In this document: piece after piece, positions 9,641 through 17,715 of the stretch | Layout of the letters: each line of letters starts with the position of its first letter | Position numbering within the stretch: position 1 is the stretch's first letter | Origin: JAVDCA01 sp963819385 | GTDB lineage: Bacteria; Pseudomonadota; Alphaproteobacteria; Rhizobiales; Xanthobacteraceae | DNA length: 64,000 nt | NCBI GenBank assembly: GCA_963819385.1 | Contig: CAWFVV010000002.1 | Span: 744,001-808,000 of the forward strand | Reading direction: 5' to 3' | Notes under the pieces: generated by a model | What the model was told of the DNA's origin: nothing | Databases searched by the model: none | What the model saw: only the letters and a program-made list of their open reading frames with translations | Program-made: the position numbers and the translations under genes

Positions 9641-9944
9641 AGCCGATCTTCTGTTGAAGGCCGCCGCCCGCCTCAAGTCCATTCAGGACAATTGGGACAA
9701 GTCGCGTCCCGAGCTCGCCCAGGCGCTGCTCTATAATCGCAAGCTGTGGACCGTGTTCCTCACGTCCGTGACCAACCAGCAAAATCCGCTGCCGACCGCC
9801 GTGCGGCAGAACATCGCCAATCTCGGCGTCTACGTGATGTACGAGACGGTGGCGTGCATGTCCGACCCGAACGCGGATCGTCGCCTCGGCACGCTCATCT
9901 CGATCAATCGCGAGCTCGCCGCCGGCCTGCGCGGCGGCGCCTGA
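9576..9944 (+). CDS. flaF: FlaF, flagellar biosynthesis regulator
   Basis: A 122-residue protein starting MRNAAQAYQAVAKQT, with LYNRKLWTVF and LPTAVRQNIANLGVYV, typical of FlaF. FlaF works with FlbT in flagellin control in alphaproteobacteria and has been linked to flagellin translation and secretion. The start codon lies inside flbT (65-bp overlap in another frame). The gene ends 8 bp before the end of the convergent TPR transferase gene at 9952. Confidence 0.93.
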   Translation: MRNAAQAYQAVAKQTSSPRALEADLLLKAAARLKSIQDNWDKSRPELAQALLYNRKLWTVFLTSVTNQQNPLPTAVRQNIANLGVYVMYETVACMSDPNADRRLGTLISINRELAAGLRGGA

Positions 9945-9951
9945 GCGCCGC

Positions 9952-11352
9952 TCAACGCTCTGAAAACCCGGACTTAGCCTGCGCCGCAAGCATATCGCGC
10001 ATGCGCGCGATCACGCTCGGCCAGTCGCCTGCCGCGGGCTGGCGAAAAAGGCGCGCGGTCGGATACCACGGGCTGTCGTCGCGGCCGAGCAGCCAGCGGA
10101 AATCCGGGTTGAACGGCAGCAGGATCCACACCGGCTTCGCCATTGCGCCGGCGAGATGCGCGACCGCGCTATCGACGCTGATGACGAGATCGAGTTGCGA
10201 GATCACTGCGGCGGTGTCGGCGAAGTCGGCGAGCTCCGATCCGAAATGCAGGATATCGGGATGCTGCGCCATCAGCGGCGCATCGTCCTCGCGCAGCTCG
10301 GCGTGCAAGCTGATGTAACGGATGCGCGGGTCGCCGAGCAGCGACAACATCGGCCGCAGCCCAATGGTGCGCTGGCGATCGCCCGCGAAGTCGCGGCCGC
10401 CCGCCCACACCAGGCCCACGTTCAGGCGGCCGTCGCGCGGGACGCGCGGGCGCCACTTCGCGATGCGCTCCGGCGCGGCGTGGATATACGGCACATCCGC
10501 CGGAATGCTGGCGAGATCGGTCTTGAAGATGCGCGGGAGGCTGAGCAGCGGACACATGTAGTGGCAGCGCGGCCCGGTGTCGCCCTCGACGCCGATCCGC
10601 ACGCCGGGCAGATCCGCCAGTAGTTCCTTCAGCGCCGGCCGCACGCAGAACAGCACCGTGCCGCCGCGCGCCGCGACCATGGGCGCATAGCGCGCGAACA
10701 TGATGACGTCGCCGTATCCCTGCTCGACATAGAGATAGATGCCCTTGCCGTCGAGCGGCTCGCCGTTCCAGTCCGGAATATCAAACGGCGGTCGCGCCGC
10801 CTTGGCCTTGGCGGACGCCCACCGCCACTCGTACTCCTCCCACCCTTCCGCGAACCGGCCCGTCAACAGCAAAACGAGCCCGCGATGGAAGTGCCCCTCC
10901 ACGTAGCCCGGGTTGACCTCGATCGCGCGCGTAAAGGCCGTGATCGCTTCCTCATAACGTCCCTTGGCGCCGAGCCTGAGACCGCGGCCGTTGTGCGCGA
11001 CCGGCTGGTCCGACCGCAGCTCCAGAGCGCGGTCGTAGCTCGCCAGCGCCTCGTCGAAGCGCCCCATGCGCTCGAGGATGACGCCCATGTCGGAAATGAT
11101 CTGGCCGACTTCCGGTTTGGCGCGCGCCGCCGCCTGGATCAACTGCAGCGCCTCGACCAGTTCGCCGCGCTGCGCGCATAGCACCGCGCGGCGATTGAGG
11201 GCGGCGAAATTGGTCGGATCGATTTCGAGGATCGCGCGGTAGAGCTGCTCGGCCTCGTCGACCTTGCCGGCCGTGTCCAATTCGAGCGCCCGCATGAGCT
11301 GCGGCCGCACGTCGGACCGCACCTGATGTTTCTGCTCGATTGGATTGCGCAT
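9952..11352 (-). CDS. TPR-domain glycosyltransferase-like protein (intact)
   Basis: A 466-residue protein with about five N-terminal TPR units (residues ~15-190: AEQLYRAILEIDP, EALASYDRALELR, EAITAFTRAIEVNP) followed by the same transferase-like domain as the broken genes at 2551 and 11562: EEYEWRW, GYGDVIMFARYAP, GLVWAGG, DLVISVDSAVAHLAGAMAKP, DFRWLLGRDDSPWYP. It is the unbroken sibling that shows what the frames of the other two should read. The ATG at 11352 (MRNPIEQK) was chosen because the longer reading to 11550 adds an Arg-rich stretch overlapping the divergent gene region. It probably glycosylates flagellin; the sugar is unknown. It converges on flaF and is divergent from the gene at 11562. 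Confidence 0.88.
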   Translation of the reverse strand: MRNPIEQKHQVRSDVRPQLMRALELDTAGKVDEAEQLYRAILEIDPTNFAALNRRAVLCAQRGELVEALQLIQAAARAKPEVGQIISDMGVILERMGRFDEALASYDRALELRSDQPVAHNGRGLRLGAKGRYEEAITAFTRAIEVNPGYVEGHFHRGLVLLLTGRFAEGWEEYEWRWASAKAKAARPPFDIPDWNGEPLDGKGIYLYVEQGYGDVIMFARYAPMVAARGGTVLFCVRPALKELLADLPGVRIGVEGDTGPRCHYMCPLLSLPRIFKTDLASIPADVPYIHAAPERIAKWRPRVPRDGRLNVGLVWAGGRDFAGDRQRTIGLRPMLSLLGDPRIRYISLHAELREDDAPLMAQHPDILHFGSELADFADTAAVISQLDLVISVDSAVAHLAGAMAKPVWILLPFNPDFRWLLGRDDSPWYPTARLFRQPAAGDWPSVIARMRDMLAAQAKSGFSER

Positions 11353-11561
11353 GCCCGTCGATGACCTGAGGTAGCGGCCAAAAGAGCCTCTGCGGCCGCG
11401 AATCACCGTCGAGCCCAGAATAGCAGGTGTTCGGGCGAACGGACGCGCGAGACGCACCACCGCATGACACCGACACTTCCGCGCCCGGCCAATTCGTGAT
11501 TCAACATGGTGATGATTCGCCGAGCGCCCGCGTGGCGCACGAGCACGCACGGCGGCACCCC

Positions 11562-13167
11562 ATGAACCGATCGCATCTCAGGCCGGCGGCAGCGCGATCC
11601 GACTCCGGAGCGGACCTCGACGGCCTTCTGCGCAAGGCCGTGGCGGCCCACCAGGACGGCGCCTTGGCGCAGGCGGATCGGCTCTACCGCGTCGTGCTGT
11701 CGCACGATCCGGACCATTTCGACGCGCTGCATCTCATCGGCTACCTGAGCTTCCAGCGCGGCCGTTTCGCCGAGGCGCTGCGCTTCCTGGCCGCAGCCGT
11801 GCGGCGCAACGCGCGCTCCGCCGAGGCGCTGTCCGATCTCGGCATCGCGCAACACGCCGCCGAGAACTACGCGGAGGCGCTGGCGAGCCACGACGCCGCG
11901 CTCGCGATCGAGCCCGGCAACGCCACCTACATCAACCGCCGCGCCGCCGCCTTGCTGCGCCTCGGCCGGCCCGGCGAGGCGCTCGCCGAGCTTGACCGCA
12001 TTCTCAGCGTGCAGCCCGCCCATGTGGATGCGCTCGGCAACCGCGGCAACGTCCAACTCAAGCTCAATCGTCCCGACGACGCGATCGCCGACTACGACGC
12101 GGCGCTACGCGCCGCGGGTGAGCCGGCTCAGCTGCTGACCAACCGCGCGCACGCGCTGCGGCGGCTCGACCACGTCACCGAGGCTGTCACGGATCTGCGC
12201 CGCGCGGTCACGCTGCGGCCCGATTTCGCCGAAGCACATTTCGAGCTCGGCATGGCCCTGCTCACGCTCGGCGATTTCGCTGGCGGCTGGAACGAGTACG
12301 AGTGGCGGTGGGCGACCGGCGCCTTCGCGGCAAGCCGCCGCGCCTTCTCGTCGCGGCAGTGGACGGGCGGACAGAAGCTCGTCGGCAAGACCGTGCTGCT
12401 GCACGCCGAGCAGGGCCTCGGCGACACGCTCCAGTTCGTGCGCTACGTGCCGCTCGTGGCCCGGCTCGGCGCGACCGTCATTCTCGAGGTCCAGCCCGAG
12501 CTGGTGGCGCTGCTGGCAAAGACCGAGGGCGCCGCCCGCGTGATCGCGCGCGGCGACAAGCTGCCGCCGTTCGACCTGCATTGCCCGCTGATGAGCCTGC
12601 CGCGCGCCTTCCGGACGCAGGCCAGCGGCGTGCCGGCGGCGGTCCCCTATGTCGCGGTGCCCGAGGAGGCGAACGCCCGCTGGGCGCAGTGGCAGCGCGC
12701 GCCGCGCCCGTGCGTCGGCATCGCCTGGGCGGGCCGCGCCGCGCACCACAACGACATCAATCGATCGCTGCCGCTCACGCACCTCGTGCCGCTCCTGCGG
12801 CGCCGCGACATTCAATTCGTCAGCCTGCAGCGCGACCTGCGCGAGGGCGATGCCGCGATCCTGCGCGATACGCCGAACGTCATCGACGCGGGTCCGGAAC
12901 TTCGCGACTTCACCGATACGGCCGCGCTGATATCTCGAACTCGACGCCGTGATCGCGGTTGACACCGCCGTCGCGCATCTGACCGGCGCGCTCGCCAAGC
13001 CGTTGCTGCTGCTGTTGCCCTATGCGGCCGATTTCCGCTGGCTGCGCGGACAGGACGACAGCACGTGGTACCCATCGGCGCGGCTGCTGCGGCAGGCACA
13101 ATTCGGCGATTGGAGCGGCGCGCTTGCGCGGCTTTCCGCTGAGCTCACCGCGATGGTGCACACCTGA
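11562..13167 (+). pseudogene. TPR-domain glycosyltransferase-like protein, one +1 frameshift
   Basis: A protein of about 534 residues in two frames. The first frame starts MNRSHLRPAAARSD, carries about seven TPR units, then LLHAEQGLGDTLQFVRY and FDLHCPLMSLP. The second frame continues IAVDTAVAHLTGALAKP, DFRWLRGQDDSTWYP to the stop at 13165-13167. The break is at about 12934 (ctcgaactcgac). Deleting one A restores ALISRLDAVIAVDTAVAHL, matching the siblings, and turns GAACTC into GACTC. Nothing else is degraded, so it is probably functional and mis-called. The ATG at 11562 is preferred over 11427, which adds a low-quality N-terminus. Proposed role: flagellin glycosylation together with its two paralogues. 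Confidence 0.82.
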
Positions 13168-13183
13168 CGGTGCGCCGAACGCC

Positions 13184-14086
13184 TCAGGCCTGCCGCACGA
13201 AGATCGAGTTGTTCGCGCAGGTCGCGTTGCGGCCGAAGAAATCCGTATAGCGCGTATCGACCTTGTATTGGCCGAAATACGCCGCATCGAATGCCGCGAG
13301 CTCGGCGCGCTTCACGTCGCTGTCCTCGACCACGAGGTAGTCGCCCGCGTGCAGCCGCCCGTGCAGCCAGGCGAGCACGCCGGCGACATTCTGGTGCGCG
13401 TCCTCGATCACCAGCCAGGGCCGCGGCGCGTGCGCGATCGCGTCGGCGGGAAAGAGCGTCTCCGGCGCGCGGCAGTCGCCGCGATAGAAACGGACGTGCG
13501 GATGCTCGGCCGCGGCCGGCCGGATGTCGACCGAATGCACGACCGCGTCGATCTCGAACGTCCGCGCGAGGTCGGCAAGCCATAGCGCGCTCGCGCCCGA
13601 GCCGGAACCGATCTCGAAGATCGCGCGCGGACGCAGCTCCTGCAGCAACTGCGGATAGATCGCGAAGTCGAAGGCGGTCTTGAACAATGGCAGGCCGCGC
13701 CAGCGCATGAGGTTCGGCGCGCCCTGGCAGGCGAGCAGCACGTCGGCGCCGAATTCGGTGCCGAAGCGCGCATCATAGTTGGCGCGCGCCGCGTCGCGCT
13801 CGGCAAACGACGTAAACCGCCCGCGCGCCCAGCGGTCGAGGAACTGGCGCAGCCGCGTCAGCTCCCACGCCAGGCCCGGCGCGCGCTCGGCCTGCTCGCG
13901 CACGCTGTCTTCCCACGGCCTGCCGGGGTCGAGCTGCGCGAAGCGCGCGGTGACGCGCGTGATCCATTTGTCGAAGACGCTGAAGGCGCCGCGCTGCGCG
14001 GTCGGGATGTTCTCGTGCTGCCACTCGGTGAAGCGGGCGGCGGCGGCCTTGAGCTCGTCCCCCGATATCAATGCAGGCGCGCTCAC
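13184..14086 (-). CDS. CmcI-family SAM-dependent methyltransferase-like protein
   Basis: A 300-residue protein. The core resembles the CmcI/cephalosporin-hydroxylase-like Rossmann methyltransferases: FEIGSGSGASALWLADLAR is the SAM-binding motif I, followed by VVHSVDIRP, FYRGDCRAP, LVIEDAHQN, LHAGDYLVVEDSDVK and a C-terminal FFGRNATCANNSIFVR. Such enzymes are often found in polysaccharide and glycan decoration loci. It is the last gene of a minus-strand group (16073 to 13184), 16 bp after the glycosyltransferase gene, so it is likely co-transcribed. It may O-methylate the sugar placed on flagellin; this is inferred from context only. Confidence 0.8.
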   Translation of the reverse strand: MSAPALISGDELKAAAARFTEWQHENIPTAQRGAFSVFDKWITRVTARFAQLDPGRPWEDSVREQAERAPGLAWELTRLRQFLDRWARGRFTSFAERDAARANYDARFGTEFGADVLLACQGAPNLMRWRGLPLFKTAFDFAIYPQLLQELRPRAIFEIGSGSGASALWLADLARTFEIDAVVHSVDIRPAAAEHPHVRFYRGDCRAPETLFPADAIAHAPRPWLVIEDAHQNVAGVLAWLHGRLHAGDYLVVEDSDVKRAELAAFDAAYFGQYKVDTRYTDFFGRNATCANNSIFVRQA

Positions 14087-14102
14087 GGAAAGTCCGCCGC
14101 CC

Positions 14103-14881
14103 TCAGGCCGCGGCCTCCTTCACGCTCGGCGGCGCCGCGAACTGGGTGGCGACATCGCCGTGGAACACCGCGGGGCCGACATGGCTGAGCCGGCTCTCGG
14201 CATCGGCCCAGATCTCGCCGCCGATATCGGTCCAGCGCTTGCAGAAGCTGAAGTCCTCGCTGAGATAGACGCCGGTCTCCGGCTCGATCAGGCATTCGAA
14301 CAGGGCGAAGCGATGCGGGCTGTCGGCGAGCGGGTCGCTGATCGAATGCTCGCGCCGGAACCGCAGCGCCGGATAGTGCGCGCACATCTTCTCGATCGCC
14401 GCGCGGCGGATCATCAGAAAACCGGTGCCGGCGTAGCGCACGCGGATGAAGCCGCCGCGCATCACGATGTGCTGCGGATCCTCGACCTCGAGCACGTAGT
14501 CGAGCGACGCCGCGCCCGGATTGGCCGGCCGGACTCGATGACCTTGCGGACCTTGTTCCAGTCGGTGCGCTTGATCGGATAGGCCCCGCTGCACATGTCG
14601 GCGCTGCAGCCGATCAGGCGGATCACCTGATCGGGCTCGAAGCCGATATCGGCGTCGACGAACAGCAGATGCGTCGCAGCCGGATTGTCGAGAAAGAGCG
14701 TGACGAGATCGGCGCGCGCCCGCGTGATCAGCGCATCGCCGTTGCGCAGCAGGATCGACATCTCGATCTCGGGCGTCGCGCGCAGGACCTTCTGCAGCTT
14801 GAACAGGGATTGCGCGTAGATGGTGGAGAGCTGCCCGCCGAAGCAGGGCGTCGCGACGACGAGATGAACGGGATCGATCAA
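14103..14881 (-). pseudogene. GT-A-like glycosyltransferase, one frameshift
   Basis: About 259 residues in two frames. The 5' part reads LVVATPCFGGQLSTIYAQSL, then RARADLVTLFLDN and LLFVDADIGFEPDQV; the VDADI is the DxD metal/nucleotide-sugar motif of GT-A folds. The 3' part reads ASLDYVLEVEDPQHI, RVRYAGTGFLMIRR and GVYLSEDFSFCKRW to the stop at 14103. The break lies between about 14515 and 14537 and needs one added base (-1), near a GACTC at 14532-14536. The preferred start is a TTG at 14881 with GGTGGAGG upstream; an in-frame ATG at 14902 sits inside a palindromic repeat. It is part of the minus-strand trio with the oxygenase fusion and methyltransferase. Probably functional in reality. Confidence 0.75.
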
Positions 14882-14898
14882 GCAAGGCCTCCACCAAA

Positions 14899-14941
14899 GC
14901 ATTTTCCGGCGAAGTGGACGCCGGTTCGCCGCGGAAAATGC
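14899..14941. repeat. Dispersed palindromic repeat, copy 2
   Basis: A 10-bp inverted repeat (gcattttccg / cggaaaatgc) around a gaagtggacgccgg core, the same element type as at 4731 and 42895. It occupies the space between the oxygenase-fusion gene and the glycosyltransferase gene and carries the latter's alternative upstream ATG. Confidence 0.75.
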
Positions 14942-14951
14942 GGCACAAAAG

Positions 14952-16073
14952 TCATGCGGCGCGGTCGGGCAGCAGGCGGTCCCGGCCTTCGCTGTAGCGC
15001 AGCTCGCCTTCGTGCAGCTCCGCATTGTTGGCTTCGCGCCGCGCCGCATCCGCTTCGCCGTACAGGAAGGCGAGGAATGCATAGCGGCGGCCGCGCGTGA
15101 CCGGCGTCACCTCGTGCAGCGCACCGCACGAAAAGACCGTGGCGCCCGCGTAGGGCGTCCGATAGGTCCTGCGCCCGAATTCCGGGAAGATCAGGTCGCA
15201 GCCCTCGAAATCCCGGTTGAGATTGATCGAGACCGCGAAGCGGCGATGCTGGGCGCCGGCATTGACGTTGTCGCGATGGCGATTGAAATGCCCACCGACC
15301 GCGCTGTCGTAACAGGCGACGATGTAGCGATCCATGCGCGTCGCCTGGAACTGGAAGAAGCGCTCGACTGCCGGCAGCAGGCGCCGCACCACCTGGTCGC
15401 GGATCGCCTCGCGCACCTCGGGCAGCGCCACGACGAGGTCGCCGCGCTGCTTGAGCCGATGATCGACGGCCGTGAGCGTCTTGCCGGCGACGTCGAGCAT
15501 GAAGCCCGAATCCTCGCCGCCGCAGCTTTCGTAGAGCTTGATCAGGAAATCGCACAGCGCGTAGTCGAGCACGCGCGGCACGATGAGCACCGGCGCGCTC
15601 AGCGGCACGCCCGCCGCATCGTCGACCGACGGCAGGCCGCGCATCGTCTCGCGCACCGCCTTGGCGTGGCCGGACGCGTAGTCCCACGGAATGTTGGCGA
15701 CCGCCCGCAGCATCGGATCGAGGATCACGGTGCGCGGCATGTCGAGCGCGCCGAACGCGCGGCTGATCGCGCCATCGTAGTCGGCCAGGAAGCCAACGGC
15801 GCCGGTGCCGGGATCGGCATAGCGCCCCGGATCGGCCGGCGGCGCCGTGAGCACGCCGTAGCAGACCATGCGGTCCGGATGGAGCAGGTTCGCTTCCTGC
15901 AGGATCTCGGCGATCTCCTGCCCGGCGCGCGGATCCTCCGGATGGCCGAGGAAGGACAGGACGACCCAGCGTCCGGCCGCCACGTGCAGGTCGAACGATC
16001 CGCCCGTGAGCGTGCGCGCGCCGAACCAGGGAACCGGATCGCCCAGGTTCAGACGAATAGCGCCGTCGGTCAT
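14952..16073 (-). CDS. Peroxiredoxin-like domain fused to 2OG-Fe(II) oxygenase (prolyl-4-hydroxylase type)
   Basis: A 373-residue two-domain protein. Residues 1-150 look like an AhpC/TSA thioredoxin-like fold (GDPVPWFGARTL, WVVLSFLGHPEDPRAG, GFLADYDGAISRAFGA) but lack the peroxidatic Cys environment and any CxxC. Residues 160-370 are a 2-oxoglutarate/Fe(II) dioxygenase: HRD at 266-268 supplies the first two iron ligands, His320 (GALHEVTPV) the third, and the Arg at 329/330 would bind 2-oxoglutarate. Prolyl-4-hydroxylases of this type hydroxylate protein side chains. The ATG at 16073 heads the minus-strand group that continues with a glycosyltransferase and a methyltransferase. Hydroxylation followed by glycosylation of flagellin is a plausible reading, but the substrate is unknown. 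Confidence 0.85.
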   Translation of the reverse strand: MTDGAIRLNLGDPVPWFGARTLTGGSFDLHVAAGRWVVLSFLGHPEDPRAGQEIAEILQEANLLHPDRMVCYGVLTAPPADPGRYADPGTGAVGFLADYDGAISRAFGALDMPRTVILDPMLRAVANIPWDYASGHAKAVRETMRGLPSVDDAAGVPLSAPVLIVPRVLDYALCDFLIKLYESCGGEDSGFMLDVAGKTLTAVDHRLKQRGDLVVALPEVREAIRDQVVRRLLPAVERFFQFQATRMDRYIVACYDSAVGGHFNRHRDNVNAGAQHRRFAVSINLNRDFEGCDLIFPEFGRRTYRTPYAGATVFSCGALHEVTPVTRGRRYAFLAFLYGEADAARREANNAELHEGELRYSEGRDRLLPDRAA

Positions 16074-16378
16074 AGTGTGAGCGCTCGGTTGCGCGTTGGG
16101 ATGCCGATTTATTTGTGTAGAAGGGGGTCGGTTAACGGATGATTAAAGGGCCGGATGCGGTAGCTACCAACCCTGGCGCGCCGACCATTGTGGCGCGCGT
16201 TGCGCAGGTACGCGGTCACGGCGCATCCGCCCCCTGCACCAGGCCGTGTACTCATAAAATCGCAGGACGAGGCCAGCCGCGCTTGAATATCCGCTGTACC
16301 CCCCGGAAGCGGCGGAGAAGCGGACATCGCGAGACTTCCGCGACGCCCAATAGGGGACATCCACGGGCCCTGCGCCGT
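16074..16378. other. Intergenic region upstream of the oxygenase-fusion gene
   Basis: No gene is seen. An A+T-richer patch around 16105-16150 probably holds the minus-strand promoter of the gene starting at 16073; no box can be named with confidence. Confidence 0.35.
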
Positions 16379-17644
16379 TTAAGCTAACAGGTCCTCTCCG
16401 GAAAGGTGCGTGCCGGCCGAAGCATGCTGGATCACAACGCCGAGCTCAGCAAGCTTGGCAAAGAAGTTGGGGAAGGTCTTGCGCACGCACGCGGGGTTTC
16501 GCAGACGGATTCCAGGCACCCGCAACCCAAGCATGCCAAAGCACATTGCGATGCGGTGATCGTCGTAGGTCTCGATCTCCGCCCCGCGCAGGGGGCCAGG
16601 ATCGATCCTGAGCGAATCACCGATCTCCTCCACGTGGGCACCGCATTTGGTCAACTCGGTACGCAAGGCTTCGACACGTTCGCATTCCTGGACTCGCAAC
16701 CGGCCGAGGTCCACGAACAGCGTGGCAGATGGAGCAAAGGGCGCAAGCACGATCGCGGTCATTATGCTGTCGGCCAGGTCCGTGCTGCGGGAGACGACGG
16801 GCTGCCACGCCTGTTCAAGCATGAGATGGCGAAACTTCTCGTCGGCCTGCATGCCGCTGGCAGGGGCAGGCATCACAGTGATGCGGCTCCCGCTGTCACG
16901 CAGAAGCCAATGCGCCCCCCAGAAATAGCTGGCACCGGACGCATCCGGCTCCACGTCATAGACACCTCCATCCCAGGGAAAATCGTTCACCAGGCGCCGT
17001 GTCATGTCGACATAGGGCAATTCATCCTCGTTGCCGCCGGTGACCCTCACCTTCCAGCCGCCGATGCGTTCGCTGAGAAGCAGCGCCGATGCAAACTGCG
17101 AGCTTTCTTCGACACTCACGCTGCATGTTGCGCCGTGACGCGGGCCGGTGCCGTGAATGACGGCAGGGAGGCGGTCGTTTGCGCTGTCGATGCGATAACC
17201 GAGTTCGCGCAAGGCATGGATCAGTGAGGCCTGTGGTCGCTCGTGCATGCGCGGGACACCGCTCACGCGGTAGGCGCCTTGGCCGAGGCACAGGAACGGC
17301 GGCAAGAAGCGCGCAGCTGTACCGGCATTCTCGACGAAGAGCTCGAGCGGCTGCGCCGGCGTGCCGGCGTTGGGAATTCTCCCGCCGCATCCGTGAACCG
17401 TGAGGGTACGGTTGGCCGGCTCGGCCGGATCATCCGCCACTACAATGCCGAAGCCCAACCGCTCGAGACAGTTCACCATCGCCTGCGTGTCCTCGCTCCA
17501 GAGGGCACCGCGTAGGACGACGGGACTGCTCGCAAGAGCTGCCAGAATCAGGGCGCGATTGGTGAGGCTCTTCGAGCCCGGCAGGACGACGGTTGCATCG
17601 GTCCGACGGCTCGGGGGAACAATTTCGATGAGGTCCGGCAGCAT
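16379..17644 (-). CDS. aroA: 3-phosphoshikimate 1-carboxyvinyltransferase (EPSP synthase) paralogue
   Basis: A 421-residue enolpyruvyl-transferase. Family motifs are in order: LPGSKSLTNRALILAAL (substrate/PEP-binding Lys and Arg), ENAGTAARFL, a SSQFASALLLS segment, and YDDHRIAMCF with the catalytic acidic/His cluster, ending RKTFPNFFAKLAEL. EPSP synthase joins PEP to shikimate-3-phosphate in aromatic amino acid synthesis. The N-terminal GSKSLTNRA differs from the GDKSISHR form usual in alphaproteobacterial AroA, and base composition looks less GC-rich than its neighbours, so this is probably an acquired second copy. It sits between flagellin-modification and hook-associated genes. The ATG at 17644 is chosen; upstream sequence in the same frame is antisense to flgL. 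Confidence 0.82.
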   Translation of the reverse strand: MLPDLIEIVPPSRRTDATVVLPGSKSLTNRALILAALASSPVVLRGALWSEDTQAMVNCLERLGFGIVVADDPAEPANRTLTVHGCGGRIPNAGTPAQPLELFVENAGTAARFLPPFLCLGQGAYRVSGVPRMHERPQASLIHALRELGYRIDSANDRLPAVIHGTGPRHGATCSVSVEESSQFASALLLSERIGGWKVRVTGGNEDELPYVDMTRRLVNDFPWDGGVYDVEPDASGASYFWGAHWLLRDSGSRITVMPAPASGMQADEKFRHLMLEQAWQPVVSRSTDLADSIMTAIVLAPFAPSATLFVDLGRLRVQECERVEALRTELTKCGAHVEEIGDSLRIDPGPLRGAEIETYDDHRIAMCFGMLGLRVPGIRLRNPACVRKTFPNFFAKLAELGVVIQHASAGTHLSGEDLLA

Positions 17645-17715
17645 GGTCCGAGAACTATGCGTCGCGCGCGCCACTTCCGCAACGGCGGGTGGCGACGGGC
17701 TACGAAGTCGACGCC

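Noticed and set aside
16074..16378. Sigma-54 or sigma-28 promoter boxes near the flagellar genes
   Set aside because: No convincing GG-N10-GC or class III flagellar box could be placed by eye; naming one would be guesswork.
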